Assembly: GCA_963844865.1 (NCBI GenBank)
Contig: CAWJPY010000006.1
Coordinates: forward strand, 600,793-664,792
Direction of reading: 5' to 3'
DNA length: 64,000 bases
Source: CAWJPY01 sp963844865
GTDB lineage: Bacteria > Acidobacteriota > Thermoanaerobaculia > Thermoanaerobaculales > Sulfomarinibacteraceae
Of this stretch, positions 7,529-16,011 are shown piece by piece (the first letter of the stretch is position 1; the number at the start of each line of letters is the position of its first letter). The notes under the pieces were generated by a model that did not search any database, was not told where the DNA came from, and worked only from the letters and a program-made list of their open reading frames with translations. The position numbers and the translations under genes are program-made.

Positions 7529-9118
7529 ATGCTCGAGCTGGTGTACGACGGTGGGGGGGTGACCCGGCGCGTCCCTGTCCGCGCTGGTTTGACGGTCGGC
7601 CGCTCCAGCGACAACGACGTCGTCCTCAAGGACTTCTCGGTCTCGCGCCACCATGCCCGGGTAGACGAAGCAGGAGGAGAGCTGTGCATCGTCGACCTGG
7701 GCTCCACCAACGGCGTCAAGGTCGATGATGCCGTCGTGGAGTCGGCCGTGCTGACGGCCGGTGCCCGCCTGGCCATCGGCAGCTTCGTGATGACCGTGGA
7801 GGAGGCTGGTGGCGATGCGGGGGGGTTGTCGTCAGCGACCTATCTGCGCCCCCTCGCCGAGTTCAACCAGGACTACGGCCTGGAGGGAGAGCATCCCACG
7901 GCGGCCTCGGCGAGCGCCGGTGGGCGGGCGCGGGTGTTCGAAATGCTGGCCCAGGTGGCGAAGACCCTGATCCAGGTCGGGGACCTGGAGCCGGTGCTGG
8001 CCAAAGTCATGGACGTGGTCTTCGAGCACCTCTTGGTGGATCGTGCCTTCATCCTCCTGTTCGACGACGAACGGACGCCGCGCCTCGAGCTCTACCGTGC
8101 CCGCGACACCGATGGCCAGGACACACCCGAGGTGCCGATCTCCAGGACCATCGTCGACATGGTCGCCCATCAGGAGGTCGCGCTCTTGACCCACGACGCT
8201 CAGGCCGATGAACGTTTCGAGGCGGGCCAGAGCATCCGCATCCACCAGATCAGGTCCGCCATGTGCGCTCCCTTGTGGCTCCGGGATCGGGTGATCGGCG
8301 TGGTCTACGTGGACTCCCCCCTGCACGTGGGTTCGTTCTCGGCGACCGATCTGGATCTCCTGACGGCGCTCGCCAACTATGCAGCGGTGGCCATCGAGCG
8401 GGCCCGCCTGAATGAGCGCATCCGCAACGAGCGCATCGTGCGCGACCGGCTGGAGCGCTACCACTCGCCCGCCGTGATCGAGGCGGTGCTGGCCCGTCCC
8501 GAGCGAGAGGACGCCGCCGTCACCGCCAGCGAGACATCCATCCTGTTCGTTGACATCGTGGCGTTCACTCCCCGCTGCGAGAGCCTTCCCCCAGAGGAGG
8601 TGGCTGCCTTCCTCAATCAGTTCTTCTCCCTGGCGGCGGATGCGGTGTTCGAGTTCGGGGGCACCCTCGACAAGTTCATCGGGGATGCGGTGATGGCCTT
8701 CTTCGGCGCCCCATTGCCTCAGGCCGACCATGCGGAGCGGGCTGTGCGCAGCGCCCTGAGCCTGCTGCGGCGCCTGGAACGGTGGAACGAGGCACGGCGC
8801 CGGGAGGGCTTGGACGAGGTGAGGGTGCGGACCGCGATCCACTCGGGCCCGGTGGTCGTGGGCGACATCGGATCGGAGACCAGGGTGGACTACACCGTGC
8901 TCGGCAACACCGTCAACGTGGCCGCGCGGCTCCAGGAGTACGCCGCCGAACCGGGGCAGATCGTGATCGGCGAGACCACCCATGACGCAGTGTCCGACCT
9001 GTTTGCCACGATCCCTCTCGGCGAGGTCCAGCTCAAGGGGTTGACCCGCAAGATCGCCGTCTACCGGGTCTGCCAGGACCCAGAGGACGGGATCGCCACA
9101 GCCGCGGGCGGTGCCTGA
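7529..9118 (+). CDS. FHA-GAF-adenylate/guanylate cyclase (class III)
   Basis: A 529-residue soluble signalling protein with three domains. The N-terminal FHA domain (about 1-95) has GRSSDND, SRHHARV and LGSTNGVKV, so it should bind phosphothreonine. The central GAF domain (about 140-300) is a likely ligand or redox sensor. The C-terminal class III nucleotidyl cyclase (about 335-510) has both metal Asp residues (VDIVAF D342, GDAVMA D386), Lys in LDKFIGD, Asp in VDYTVLGN and the transition-state pair N463/R467 in NVAARL. The Lys/Asp pair points to ATP, hence cAMP. ATG 7529 is the chosen start because the FHA domain begins there; the open frame extends upstream. The stop shares one base with the rdgB start. 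Confidence 0.92.
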   Translation: MLELVYDGGGVTRRVPVRAGLTVGRSSDNDVVLKDFSVSRHHARVDEAGGELCIVDLGSTNGVKVDDAVVESAVLTAGARLAIGSFVMTVEEAGGDAGGLSSATYLRPLAEFNQDYGLEGEHPTAASASAGGRARVFEMLAQVAKTLIQVGDLEPVLAKVMDVVFEHLLVDRAFILLFDDERTPRLELYRARDTDGQDTPEVPISRTIVDMVAHQEVALLTHDAQADERFEAGQSIRIHQIRSAMCAPLWLRDRVIGVVYVDSPLHVGSFSATDLDLLTALANYAAVAIERARLNERIRNERIVRDRLERYHSPAVIEAVLARPEREDAAVTASETSILFVDIVAFTPRCESLPPEEVAAFLNQFFSLAADAVFEFGGTLDKFIGDAVMAFFGAPLPQADHAERAVRSALSLLRRLERWNEARRREGLDEVRVRTAIHSGPVVVGDIGSETRVDYTVLGNTVNVAARLQEYAAEPGQIVIGETTHDAVSDLFATIPLGEVQLKGLTRKIAVYRVCQDPEDGIATAAGGA

Positions 9119-9675
9119 TGCGCCTGGACGAGCTCGTCTTCGTGACCTCCAACCTCGGCAAGCTCCGGGAAGCTGAGGCGGTCCTGGGCCTGGCGCTGGA
9201 GCACCACGCCCTGGACATCGACGAGATCCAGTCCCTCGATCTCGGTGAGGTGGTGAGACACAAGGCGGCCGAGGCCTACCGACGCCTGGGGAGGCCGGTG
9301 CTGGTGGAGGACACGTCCCTGGAGCTGGCCGGCCTCGACGGTTTTCCCGGTCCCTTGGTGAGGTGGGTGCTGGCCACGGTGGGGGCCACGGGGATCAGTC
9401 GCCTTGCGCGCAGCTTCGGCGATCTCCGGGCCACCGCACGGTGCATCGCCTGCGCGACCGACGGTGTGGACGAAGTCCTGGGTGAGGGCGAAGTGCACGG
9501 CTCCATCGCCGAGACGGCTCGGGGTCGGCGGGGATTCGGCTGGGACGTGGTCTTCATCCCCCTGTCCGGTGATGGACGGACCTTCGCCGAGATGAACGAG
9601 GCCGAGAAGAATGCCATCTCGCACCGCCGGCAGGCGTTCGACGCATTGCGCGCCCTGCTCGCCGCCGACGGCTAG
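9118..9675 (+). CDS. rdgB: Non-canonical purine NTP pyrophosphatase (RdgB/HAM1 family)
   Basis: A 185-residue house-cleaning enzyme that hydrolyses dITP/XTP to the monophosphate and keeps deaminated purines out of nucleic acids. Family motifs are FVTSNLGKLREAEAVL at the N-terminus, VEDTSLELAGLDGFPGP in the middle and SHRRQAFDALRALL at the C-terminus. It is slightly shorter than E. coli RdgB (197), and the usual FGYDP appears as FGWDVVF, as in some HAM1 paralogues. So the substrate range could differ. It is translationally coupled to the cyclase gene (TGATG). Confidence 0.88.
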   Translation: MRLDELVFVTSNLGKLREAEAVLGLALEHHALDIDEIQSLDLGEVVRHKAAEAYRRLGRPVLVEDTSLELAGLDGFPGPLVRWVLATVGATGISRLARSFGDLRATARCIACATDGVDEVLGEGEVHGSIAETARGRRGFGWDVVFIPLSGDGRTFAEMNEAEKNAISHRRQAFDALRALLAADG

Positions 9676-9719
9676 CTGGTCCATTCACAACGGGGACGAT
9701 CCGGGCTAGTCTCGACGCC

Positions 9720-10452
9720 ATGTCGGAGGGTCTCCTGGCCAAGCGAGCGGCCGCGATCCGGGCCATGTTCAGCCGCATCGCGCCCCGCTACGACCTGCTC
9801 AATCACCTGCTTTCGTTCGGGCAGGACGTCCGCTGGCGGCGGCGGGTGGCGGACCGGGCCGCCGCCGTCGGTCCGAACCGCGTGCTCGATGCCTGTACCG
9901 GCACCGGCGACCTGGCGCTGGCATGCGCGGCGGCGGGCGAGGTGTGTGGGTGCGACTTCGCGCTGCCCATGCTGGCCCGCGCCCGCGTCAAGGCGAAACG
10001 GCGGCGCCGCCGACTTCCCCTGTTCGCGGCCGATGTGCTCCGGTTGCCCCTGCCAGACGGGTGCGTGGACCTCGTGACCGTGGGTTTCGGCGTGCGCAAC
10101 TTCGAAGACCTCGGCCGCGGGTTCCGGGAGATGCAGCGGGTGCTGCGGGACGGCGGGAGGTTGCTGGTGCTGGAGTTTTCCGAGCCTCGCGGGTACGCGG
10201 CGCCGGTGCTCGGCTGGTGGCTCCACCGCGTCCTGCCGGTGGTGGGGGGCGTCACTCTCGGGCGATACCTCTGCGTACCGCTACCTCCCGCAGTCAGTGG
10301 CGGAGTTTCCCGGGCGCGAGGAGATCACGGCCATGCTCGCCCAGGCAGGGCTTCGTCCCTGCGGTGCCCGCTCCCTCAGCGGCGGGCTGGTGACCCTGTA
10401 CGAGGCGGCGAAGGAGCGCGGGTCCACGACGGACAACGGGGAGGAACGATGA
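9720..10452 (+). CDS. ubiE: Demethylmenaquinone/ubiquinone methyltransferase UbiE/MenG, frameshifted
   Basis: A SAM-dependent C-methyltransferase of quinone synthesis. The N-terminal signature MFSRIAPRYDLLNHLLSFG, the SAM loop VLDACTGTGDLAL and the block VGFGVRNFEDLGRGFREMQR are intact. After VLPVVGGVTLG (about 10256-10264) the expected C-terminus (AYRYLPQSVAEFPGREE, then LSGGLVTLYEAAKERG) continues one frame over and stops at 10450-10452, exactly overlapping the folD start (ATGA). One extra base near 10260 explains this. Read as given, the first frame runs on into folD and would look like a UbiE-FolD fusion, which I consider false. Whether the sequence or the gene is damaged is open. Confidence 0.85.
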
Positions 10453-11375
10453 CCGACACGGGGAGCAGGCTCGACGGTGCAGGAATCGCACGACAGATCA
10501 GGGACGAGGTCGCGGAGGCCGTGGCCCGCATCGGTGCGGCGGGCTGGACGCCGCGCCTGGATGCGGTGCTGGTGGGCGATGACCCCGCCTCCAAGCTCTA
10601 CGTCGCCTCCAAGGCACGAACCTGCCAGGAGCTCGGCATGGCGGCGAACACCCACCACCTGCCGGCGGACTCGGACCAGGGAACGGTCGAAGAGTTGGTG
10701 CGGCGCCTCAATGATGATCCCGACGTGGACGGCATCCTGGTTCAGCTCCCGCTCCCGGCCGGCCTCGACACCCACAGGGTGCTGGACCTCATCGATCCGC
10801 TCAAGGACGTGGACGGCATCCATCCCGCCAACGTGGGACTTCTCCAGCAGGGCAGGCCGCGACTGGTCCCCTGCACCCCGGCCGGCATCATGCAGATGCT
10901 GCGCCGGGAGGGCGTCCAGCTCGAGGGCCGGCGGGCGGTGGTCGTGGGCCGCTCGGACATCGTGGGCAAACCCATGGCGGTGCTCCTGTTGCACGCCCAT
11001 GCGACGGTCACCATCTGCCATTCCCGGACCCGGGAGCTGCCTCGGATCACCCGCGAGGCGGACGTTTTGATTGCGGCCGCCGGTCGCTGCGCCCTCATCG
11101 GGCCGGAGCACGTGCGGGAGGGCGCGGTGGTGGTGGACGTGGGCCAGCACCGGCTCACCGACGGCGACGTCGTGCGGCGCCTGTTTGCCGACAACCCCAA
11201 GAAGCTCGGCGTCTTCGAACGCAAGGGGGCGGTGCTGGCCGGGGACGTGGACTTCGATCGGGTGGCGCCCGTGGCCGGCCGCATCACGCCGGTGCCGGGC
11301 GGGGTAGGACCGTTGACCATCGCCATGCTCATGGCCAACACGGTGTCCGCCGCCCGGCTGCGCCGGGGCGTCTGA
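10449..11375 (+). CDS. folD: Bifunctional methylene-THF dehydrogenase/cyclohydrolase
   Basis: A 308-residue enzyme that interconverts 5,10-methylene-THF and 10-formyl-THF with NADP in one-carbon metabolism. Substrate residues Y51 and K55 lie in SKLYVASKA. Other signatures are GILVQLPLPAGLD, the PCTPAGIMQML loop, the dinucleotide motif VVGRSDIVGKPMAVLLL and the closing PVPGGVGPLTIAMLM. ATG at 10449 is chosen because it starts the conserved domain and overlaps the true end of ubiE by ATGA. The frame is open upstream only because of the ubiE frameshift. Confidence 0.96.
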   Translation: MTDTGSRLDGAGIARQIRDEVAEAVARIGAAGWTPRLDAVLVGDDPASKLYVASKARTCQELGMAANTHHLPADSDQGTVEELVRRLNDDPDVDGILVQLPLPAGLDTHRVLDLIDPLKDVDGIHPANVGLLQQGRPRLVPCTPAGIMQMLRREGVQLEGRRAVVVGRSDIVGKPMAVLLLHAHATVTICHSRTRELPRITREADVLIAAAGRCALIGPEHVREGAVVVDVGQHRLTDGDVVRRLFADNPKKLGVFERKGAVLAGDVDFDRVAPVAGRITPVPGGVGPLTIAMLMANTVSAARLRRGV

Positions 11376-11470
11376 CAGCGGCAGGGACACACACGCGCAT
11401 TTGGGATGTGCGAGGAGGCGGAGTTGACCATGCCGCTGAGCGCGGACGCGGGCGTTCTGGGCAATCGCGC

Positions 11471-11860
11471 TCACTCTACCGGCGCTTCCAGCCACTCTGT
11501 CTGGTACCCGTCGCTGTGCGGGACGACGCACAGGAAGCGCACCGGCTCCGTGCCCGGATTGGCGTAGGAATGGGCCACACCGGCGGGGATGAGGAGGCAG
11601 TCCCCTGCCGCCACCTCCACCGTGCGCTCGTCCAGCTCCACCACCATGCGGCCGGCCAGCACTACCTGCTCGTGCTCGATACTGTCGTGCCGGTGGCGGG
11701 GGATGCGGCCCCCGGGGGCGATGGTGAAGTGGCGGGTGACGAACCGTCCGGCCCCCTCCTCGGGCCCCAGCAGAACCTGGATGGTGGCGCCTCTGGCGTG
11801 CTCCACGGGTTCGGCGGGCGTCTCGGCGATGGTCCGTACCACGGCCGCGCTGTGTGCCAT
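11471..11860 (-). CDS. Small single-domain cupin
   Basis: A 129-residue beta-barrel cupin. The first metal motif is HRHDSIEHEQVVLAGRM, with His residues and Glu as in cupin motif 1; the second is GDCLLIPAGVAHSYANPG. It therefore probably binds a divalent metal. The substrate cannot be told; such proteins act as isomerases, dioxygenases or sensors. ATG at 11860 is chosen because GGAGG stands 6 nt upstream; the frame stays open further upstream without a ribosome site. It is convergent with folD and divergent from recN. Confidence 0.85.
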   Translation of the reverse strand: MAHSAAVVRTIAETPAEPVEHARGATIQVLLGPEEGAGRFVTRHFTIAPGGRIPRHRHDSIEHEQVVLAGRMVVELDERTVEVAAGDCLLIPAGVAHSYANPGTEPVRFLCVVPHSDGYQTEWLEAPVE

Positions 11861-11961
11861 TTCCGACCTCCAGGGGCGCCGCCGCCGCGGCAGCACCCTG
11901 TTGGAGAGCGGTGGTGGCCCGGGGATGATTCCACTTCGGCGAGGATGGTACGATCCCACCC

Positions 11962-13665
11962 GTGCTCGAGCGACTCGAGGTGCACGGTCTGGGCATCATC
12001 GATGCGGTGACGCTGGAGCTGGAGGCGGGTCTGGGGGTGTTGACCGGCGAGACCGGCGCCGGCAAGTCACTGCTGGTCGAGTCGCTGAAGCTGCTCTCGG
12101 GCGAGCGGGCGCAGACTGACCTGGTGCGCACGGGCGAGGACAGGCTCCGGGTTCAGGGGTGGTTCTCCATCGGCGCGGACGAGGTTCTCAGAGAGGTCTT
12201 GGCCGACCTCGAGGTGGCCGCGGAGGAGGAGCTCGTCCTCCGCCGCGAGGTGGCCAGCGCCGGCCGCAACCGCTGCTTCATCAACGACGTGTCGGTGACC
12301 GCTGCCAGCCTGCAGCGGATCGCGCCCCGGCTCCTCGCCATCCACGGTCAGCACGAGCAGCACGGCCTCTCCGATCCCGAGGTCCAGCGCCGGCTGGTGG
12401 ATGACTTCGGCGGTTTGTGGGAGCTCGGCCAGCAGGTGCGTGGGGCCCACCGTGCCTGGTCGCACGCGGCGAGAGAGCTGGAACGCCTGCGCGCGGCGCG
12501 GGACCGTCGGCGCGACCGCATGGACGTGATCGGCTTCCAGCTCGCCGAGATCGATGGCGTCGCCCCCCTCCCGGGGGAGGAGGAGGAGCTGGCGGGGCGC
12601 CGCCTCGTCCTGCGGCACGCAGTCCGCCTCTTGGAGCTCTCCGGAGCCGTGCTGGGACGACTGGCCGACGACGACGGCGCCGCGGTGGACGCCCTCGCCC
12701 GCGCCGAGCGCGACGTGGACGAGATGGGGGCGTGCGGGCTGGACCTGGGGGCAGCCGTCGCCCGGCTGGCGGAGGCGCGGGTGCAGGTGGAGGAGGTGGT
12801 GCGGGAGATCCGCCCCCTCGCCGAGGGCATCGGCGAGGACCCGGCCGAGCTCGACGACGTGGAGACGAGGCTCCACCGACTGGAGCAGCTCATGCTCAAG
12901 TACGGCTCGCCGCTCGAGGAGGTGCTGGCCCACCGCGAGCGCCTGCTGTCCGAGCGTGGCGAGCTCGAGCAGGTGGAGGACAGCCTGGAGCGGGCCTCGG
13001 TTGCCGCCGACGCGGCGCTTGCCGCCTACGACGATGTCGCCGCCGAGCTCGACGAGGCACGACGGGAGAGCGGTGACAGGTTGGTGGCTGCGGTTTCCGA
13101 GGTGCTGGATCGCCTCAACATGGAAGGGACCGTCCTCGAGTTCCGCTGGCAGGCGAGGAGCGACGACGCGAGCCCCTTGCGCCGAAACGGGCGCGGGGTC
13201 GCGTTTGGCCCCGACGGTGTGGCGGAGTGCGAGCTCTACATCGCCCCCAACCCCGGCGAGGAGCCACGGCCGATGGCCCGCATCGCCTCAGGCGGCGAGC
13301 TGTCCAGGATCCACCTGGCCCTGCGCACCGTGCTCCTAGGTCGGGAGCGAGCGGCCGGGCGCACGCTGCTCTTCGACGAGGTGGACTCGGGTCTCGGCGG
13401 CGCCACCGCAGCCGCCCTGGGGGCGCTGTTGGGAGAGCTAGCGGAGGAGCATCAGGTGCTGGTGGTCACCCATCTCCCCCAGGTGGCGGCCGCCGCCGGC
13501 AGCCACTTCCTGATCGAGAAGGTCCGCGACGGCGGCCGGGCGGTCACCCGCGCCACTCGGCTCGATTCGGATCAGCGGGAGCTCGAGCTGGCGCGCATGC
13601 TCGCCGGTGACGAGGTGACGGCGTCGGCCCGGGCCCATGCCCGCGCCCTGCTGGAGGACCGGTGA
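11962..13665 (+). CDS. recN: DNA repair protein RecN
   Basis: A 567-residue SMC-like ATPase used in double-strand break repair. The Walker A loop GETGAGKS is near residue 32. Long coiled-coil segments fill the middle (for example HRLEQLMLKYGSPLEEVLAH). The C-terminal head has the ABC signature ASGGELSRIHLAL and Walker B TLLFDEVDSGLGG, then VVTHLPQVAA. The start is GTG at 11962; no ATG precedes the domain. It overlaps the next gene by GTGA. Confidence 0.97.
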   Translation: MLERLEVHGLGIIDAVTLELEAGLGVLTGETGAGKSLLVESLKLLSGERAQTDLVRTGEDRLRVQGWFSIGADEVLREVLADLEVAAEEELVLRREVASAGRNRCFINDVSVTAASLQRIAPRLLAIHGQHEQHGLSDPEVQRRLVDDFGGLWELGQQVRGAHRAWSHAARELERLRAARDRRRDRMDVIGFQLAEIDGVAPLPGEEEELAGRRLVLRHAVRLLELSGAVLGRLADDDGAAVDALARAERDVDEMGACGLDLGAAVARLAEARVQVEEVVREIRPLAEGIGEDPAELDDVETRLHRLEQLMLKYGSPLEEVLAHRERLLSERGELEQVEDSLERASVAADAALAAYDDVAAELDEARRESGDRLVAAVSEVLDRLNMEGTVLEFRWQARSDDASPLRRNGRGVAFGPDGVAECELYIAPNPGEEPRPMARIASGGELSRIHLALRTVLLGRERAAGRTLLFDEVDSGLGGATAAALGALLGELAEEHQVLVVTHLPQVAAAAGSHFLIEKVRDGGRAVTRATRLDSDQRELELARMLAGDEVTASARAHARALLEDR

Positions 13666-14306
13666 CGCGGCTGCCGCTCGCCGACAAGGGGGAGGCGGCG
13701 GCGGCCGGCCGCGCCGCCAGAGACGTGATCGCCGGCGGCGGCGTCGTGCTCCTGCCCACGGAGACCTTCTACGGCCTGGCGGTGGACCCCTGCAATGTCG
13801 AGGCCGTCGCTCGGGTGCGCGCCATGAAGAGGCGGCCGCCGGATCTGGGCCTGCCGGTCCTGTGCGCCGACTGGCAGCAGGTGGAGGCGCTGGTGAAGGT
13901 GCCGGCTCGCCACCGGGTGCGATTGGGACGCATCTGGCCGGGACCTCTGACGGTGGTGCTGCCCTGCTCGACCACGCTGCCGGCGGCGGTGGGGCGCAGC
14001 CTCGCCCTCCGGATCCCCGGCCACTCGCTCCTCCGGGCCGTGCTCTACAGGGCGGGCGCCGTCACCGGCACCTCGGCCAACCGCCACGGCGAGGAGCCGG
14101 CTGCGACGGTGGAGGATGCCCTGGCGAGGGTGGATGGTGCGCCGGAGCTGGTGCTCGACGGCGGGCGGACCGCGGGGGGACGCGCCACGACGCTGGTGGA
14201 TCTCACTGGCGAGGAACCGAGGTTGCTGCGGGAAGGGGATCAGCCCTGGGAGGAGCCTTTCCTCTGGGAGGAATCCCGCGTCGAGGGGTGGGGGGATCTC
14301 CCATGA
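13662..14306 (+). CDS. L-threonylcarbamoyladenylate synthase (Sua5/YciO/TsaC family)
   Basis: A 214-residue protein that by family makes threonylcarbamoyl-AMP from Thr, bicarbonate and ATP, the first step to t6A37 in ANN-decoding tRNAs. It shows LLPTETFYGLAVD, the MKRRPPDLGLPVL segment (KRRP type), WPGPLTVVLP and VTGTSANRHGEEPA. It lacks the C-terminal extension of long Sua5 proteins. YciO paralogues have the same fold, so the exact role is not certain. The GTG start overlaps the recN stop. Confidence 0.9.
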   Translation: MTRLPLADKGEAAAAGRAARDVIAGGGVVLLPTETFYGLAVDPCNVEAVARVRAMKRRPPDLGLPVLCADWQQVEALVKVPARHRVRLGRIWPGPLTVVLPCSTTLPAAVGRSLALRIPGHSLLRAVLYRAGAVTGTSANRHGEEPAATVEDALARVDGAPELVLDGGRTAGGRATTLVDLTGEEPRLLREGDQPWEEPFLWEESRVEGWGDLP

Positions 14307-14748
14307 ACGCTGGGGGGGCGCCTCGGAGGGACGGTTCGGGCAGTCCACCGGTGATGGCCGCCGACCTGTGGAAAACCCTGTGGAAAACCCTGTGGAAATC
14401 ACGTAAGGTCCATGTAAAACAAGGACTTCTGCTGTAGCCTCCCCTTTCCGGACGTGAAAGTTAAAGCTCCTGTTTTCAATTGTTTATTTCTATCCCCTTG
14501 GATTTCATCACCTTGCCTCGCCAGACGACCGAGCCACGATCCACAGGTGGTGGTCGCAAGTGGCTTTGCAGCCTCGTGGTTGCCGCTTTCCTCGGGCCTG
14601 TGGTAGCGTTCCGCCTTCGTCGCCTCGGCAGGCTCCGCAGCGGCGGGCGTCGGGTCGTTCCCGAGGCACGACGCCGAGCCGAGACAGCGACCACGGCGAC
14701 TCGGCACCGCACGGCTTCGAGGCGTGGCTGATGCTGGGAGGCGGGATC
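14307..14748. other. Non-coding region: candidate replication origin or control region
   Basis: This gap of about 440 nt has no convincing gene. It holds three DnaA-box-like repeats (14367-14399), then a stretch clearly richer in A and T than its surroundings (about 14405-14515, with the densest part at 14455-14505), then one weaker box (GATCCACA, 14538-14545). The last 200 nt are GC-rich and lead to hisS. Repeated boxes beside an AT-rich unwinding-like stretch are the layout of bacterial origins, but no dnaA or dnaN gene is in view. Confidence 0.45.
14367..14399 (+). repeat. Three DnaA-box-like repeats with 12-bp spacing
   Basis: TGTGGAAAA at 14367-14375, the same at 14379-14387, and TGTGGAAAT at 14391-14399, each separated by CCC. 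The reverse complement TTTTCCACA differs by one base from the DnaA consensus TTATCCACA. All three point the same way. Confidence 0.7.
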
Positions 14749-16011
14749 TTGATCCAGAAGGTGAAGGGAACGCGCGATCTCCTCCCACCGGAGTCCCGGG
14801 TGTGGGTCGCGGCGGAGCGACTGGCCTACGAGGTGTTCGGGGGCTTCGGCTACGAGGAGATCCGGTTGCCGCTGCTGGAGCCGACGGAGCTGTTCGTGCG
14901 CTCCGTGGGCGAGGCCACCGACATTGTCGGCAAGGAGATGTACACCTTCGCGGACCGTAAGGGACGGTCGCTGACGCTGCGTCCGGAAGGTACCGCCGGG
15001 GTGGCGCGGGCCTTCATCGAAAACGGGATGGCACAGCGTCCCAATCCCCTGCGGCTGCTCTACATGGGCCCCATGTTCCGCTACGAGAAGATGCAGCGGG
15101 GCCGCTATCGCCAGTTCGCCCAGATCGGCATCGAGCTTCTGGGAGCCACCACGCCCGAGGCCGACGCGGAGGTGATTCTGGCCCTACACACCTACCTTGC
15201 GCGGCTGGGCTTTTCCGACCTGCTGATCCAGCTCAACAACCTGGGCGACTTCGACGATCGGGCGCGTTTCATCCAGGTGCTCAAAGAGGAGCTCGAGGCC
15301 CACCGGGGCGATCTGTGCCCCGACTGCCAGCGGCGGTGGGTCTCCAATCCCCTCCGGATCCTGGACTGCAAGGTTCCCCGCTGCCGTGAGCTGGTGGCTG
15401 ACACCACCCCCGTGGCGGAGGTCGTCGGGGACGAGGCGCGGGCCCATGTGGACCGGGTCGAGGAGGTGCTCGACCGGTTGGGAGTCGCGGTGCGGCGGGC
15501 GCCCCGGCTGGTGCGCGGCATCGATTACTACGTGCGCACCGTGTACGAGGTGGTGGCCCCCGAGCTCGGGGACGACACGGTGATCTGCGGCGGTGGCCGC
15601 TATGACCGCCTGATCGCGGATCTGGGAGGGCCGGAGGTGCCCGGCACTGGCTTCGCCATCGGCGAGGACCGCCTGGTGGAGGTGCTGCCCGAGGCGTTCA
15701 GGAGTCGCGTCCTGGCGCGGCGGCCAGTCGCCGTCCTGCCCCTGGGTCCGGGCACTGCCGCTCCGGCGCTGGCCGTGGTGCGCGACCTCGCCGTTTGCGG
15801 CATCGTCTGCCAGACGGAGGTCACCGGCCGCTCGCTCAAGGCAGGTTTGAAGTGGGCGGCCAAGATCGGTGCCGCCGCAGCGGTGATCGCCGGCGAGCGG
15901 GAGATCGCCGAGGGACGGGTGGTGGTGCGGGACCTCGATCGCGGCGAGCAGACGGAGGTCGCGGTGGGCGATCTGGCGACGCACCTGGGGGCTCTCCTGG
16001 AGGATCGATGA
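14749..16011 (+). CDS. hisS: Histidyl-tRNA synthetase
   Basis: A class II synthetase of 420 residues that charges tRNA-His. Motif 1 is ENGMAQRPNPLRLLYMGPMF, motif 2 FRYEKMQRGRYRQFAQ. The HisRS-specific loop LVRGIDYYVRTVYEV and motif 3 GGGRYDRL with TGFAIGEDRL follow, and the C-terminal anticodon domain is present. I chose TTG at 14749 because it starts IQKVKGTRDLLP, as in most HisRS, and has GGGAGG 7 nt upstream. ATG at 14731 is the alternative. A pair of Cys (CPDC) near residue 185 sits in the insertion domain. It overlaps aspS by ATGA. Confidence 0.96.
   Translation: MIQKVKGTRDLLPPESRVWVAAERLAYEVFGGFGYEEIRLPLLEPTELFVRSVGEATDIVGKEMYTFADRKGRSLTLRPEGTAGVARAFIENGMAQRPNPLRLLYMGPMFRYEKMQRGRYRQFAQIGIELLGATTPEADAEVILALHTYLARLGFSDLLIQLNNLGDFDDRARFIQVLKEELEAHRGDLCPDCQRRWVSNPLRILDCKVPRCRELVADTTPVAEVVGDEARAHVDRVEEVLDRLGVAVRRAPRLVRGIDYYVRTVYEVVAPELGDDTVICGGGRYDRLIADLGGPEVPGTGFAIGEDRLVEVLPEAFRSRVLARRPVAVLPLGPGTAAPALAVVRDLAVCGIVCQTEVTGRSLKAGLKWAAKIGAAAAVIAGEREIAEGRVVVRDLDRGEQTEVAVGDLATHLGALLEDR

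Noticed and set aside
9720..11375. A genuine UbiE-FolD bifunctional enzyme
   Set aside because: The normal UbiE C-terminus exists in the next frame and stops exactly at the folD start.
10281..12131. Long open frame on the minus strand across folD
   Set aside because: It is the shadow of folD and neighbours in GC-rich DNA; the sequence has no family pattern and the plus-strand proteins are certain.
14341..14437. Repeat TLWKTLWKTLWK as a coding feature
   Set aside because: The frame overlaps sua5 and is only the translation of the three DnaA-box-like repeats.
14749..14751. Upstream hisS start at 14560
   Set aside because: The added 60 residues are Arg/Ser/Pro-rich without relatives; a good ribosome site stands before the TTG at 14749.
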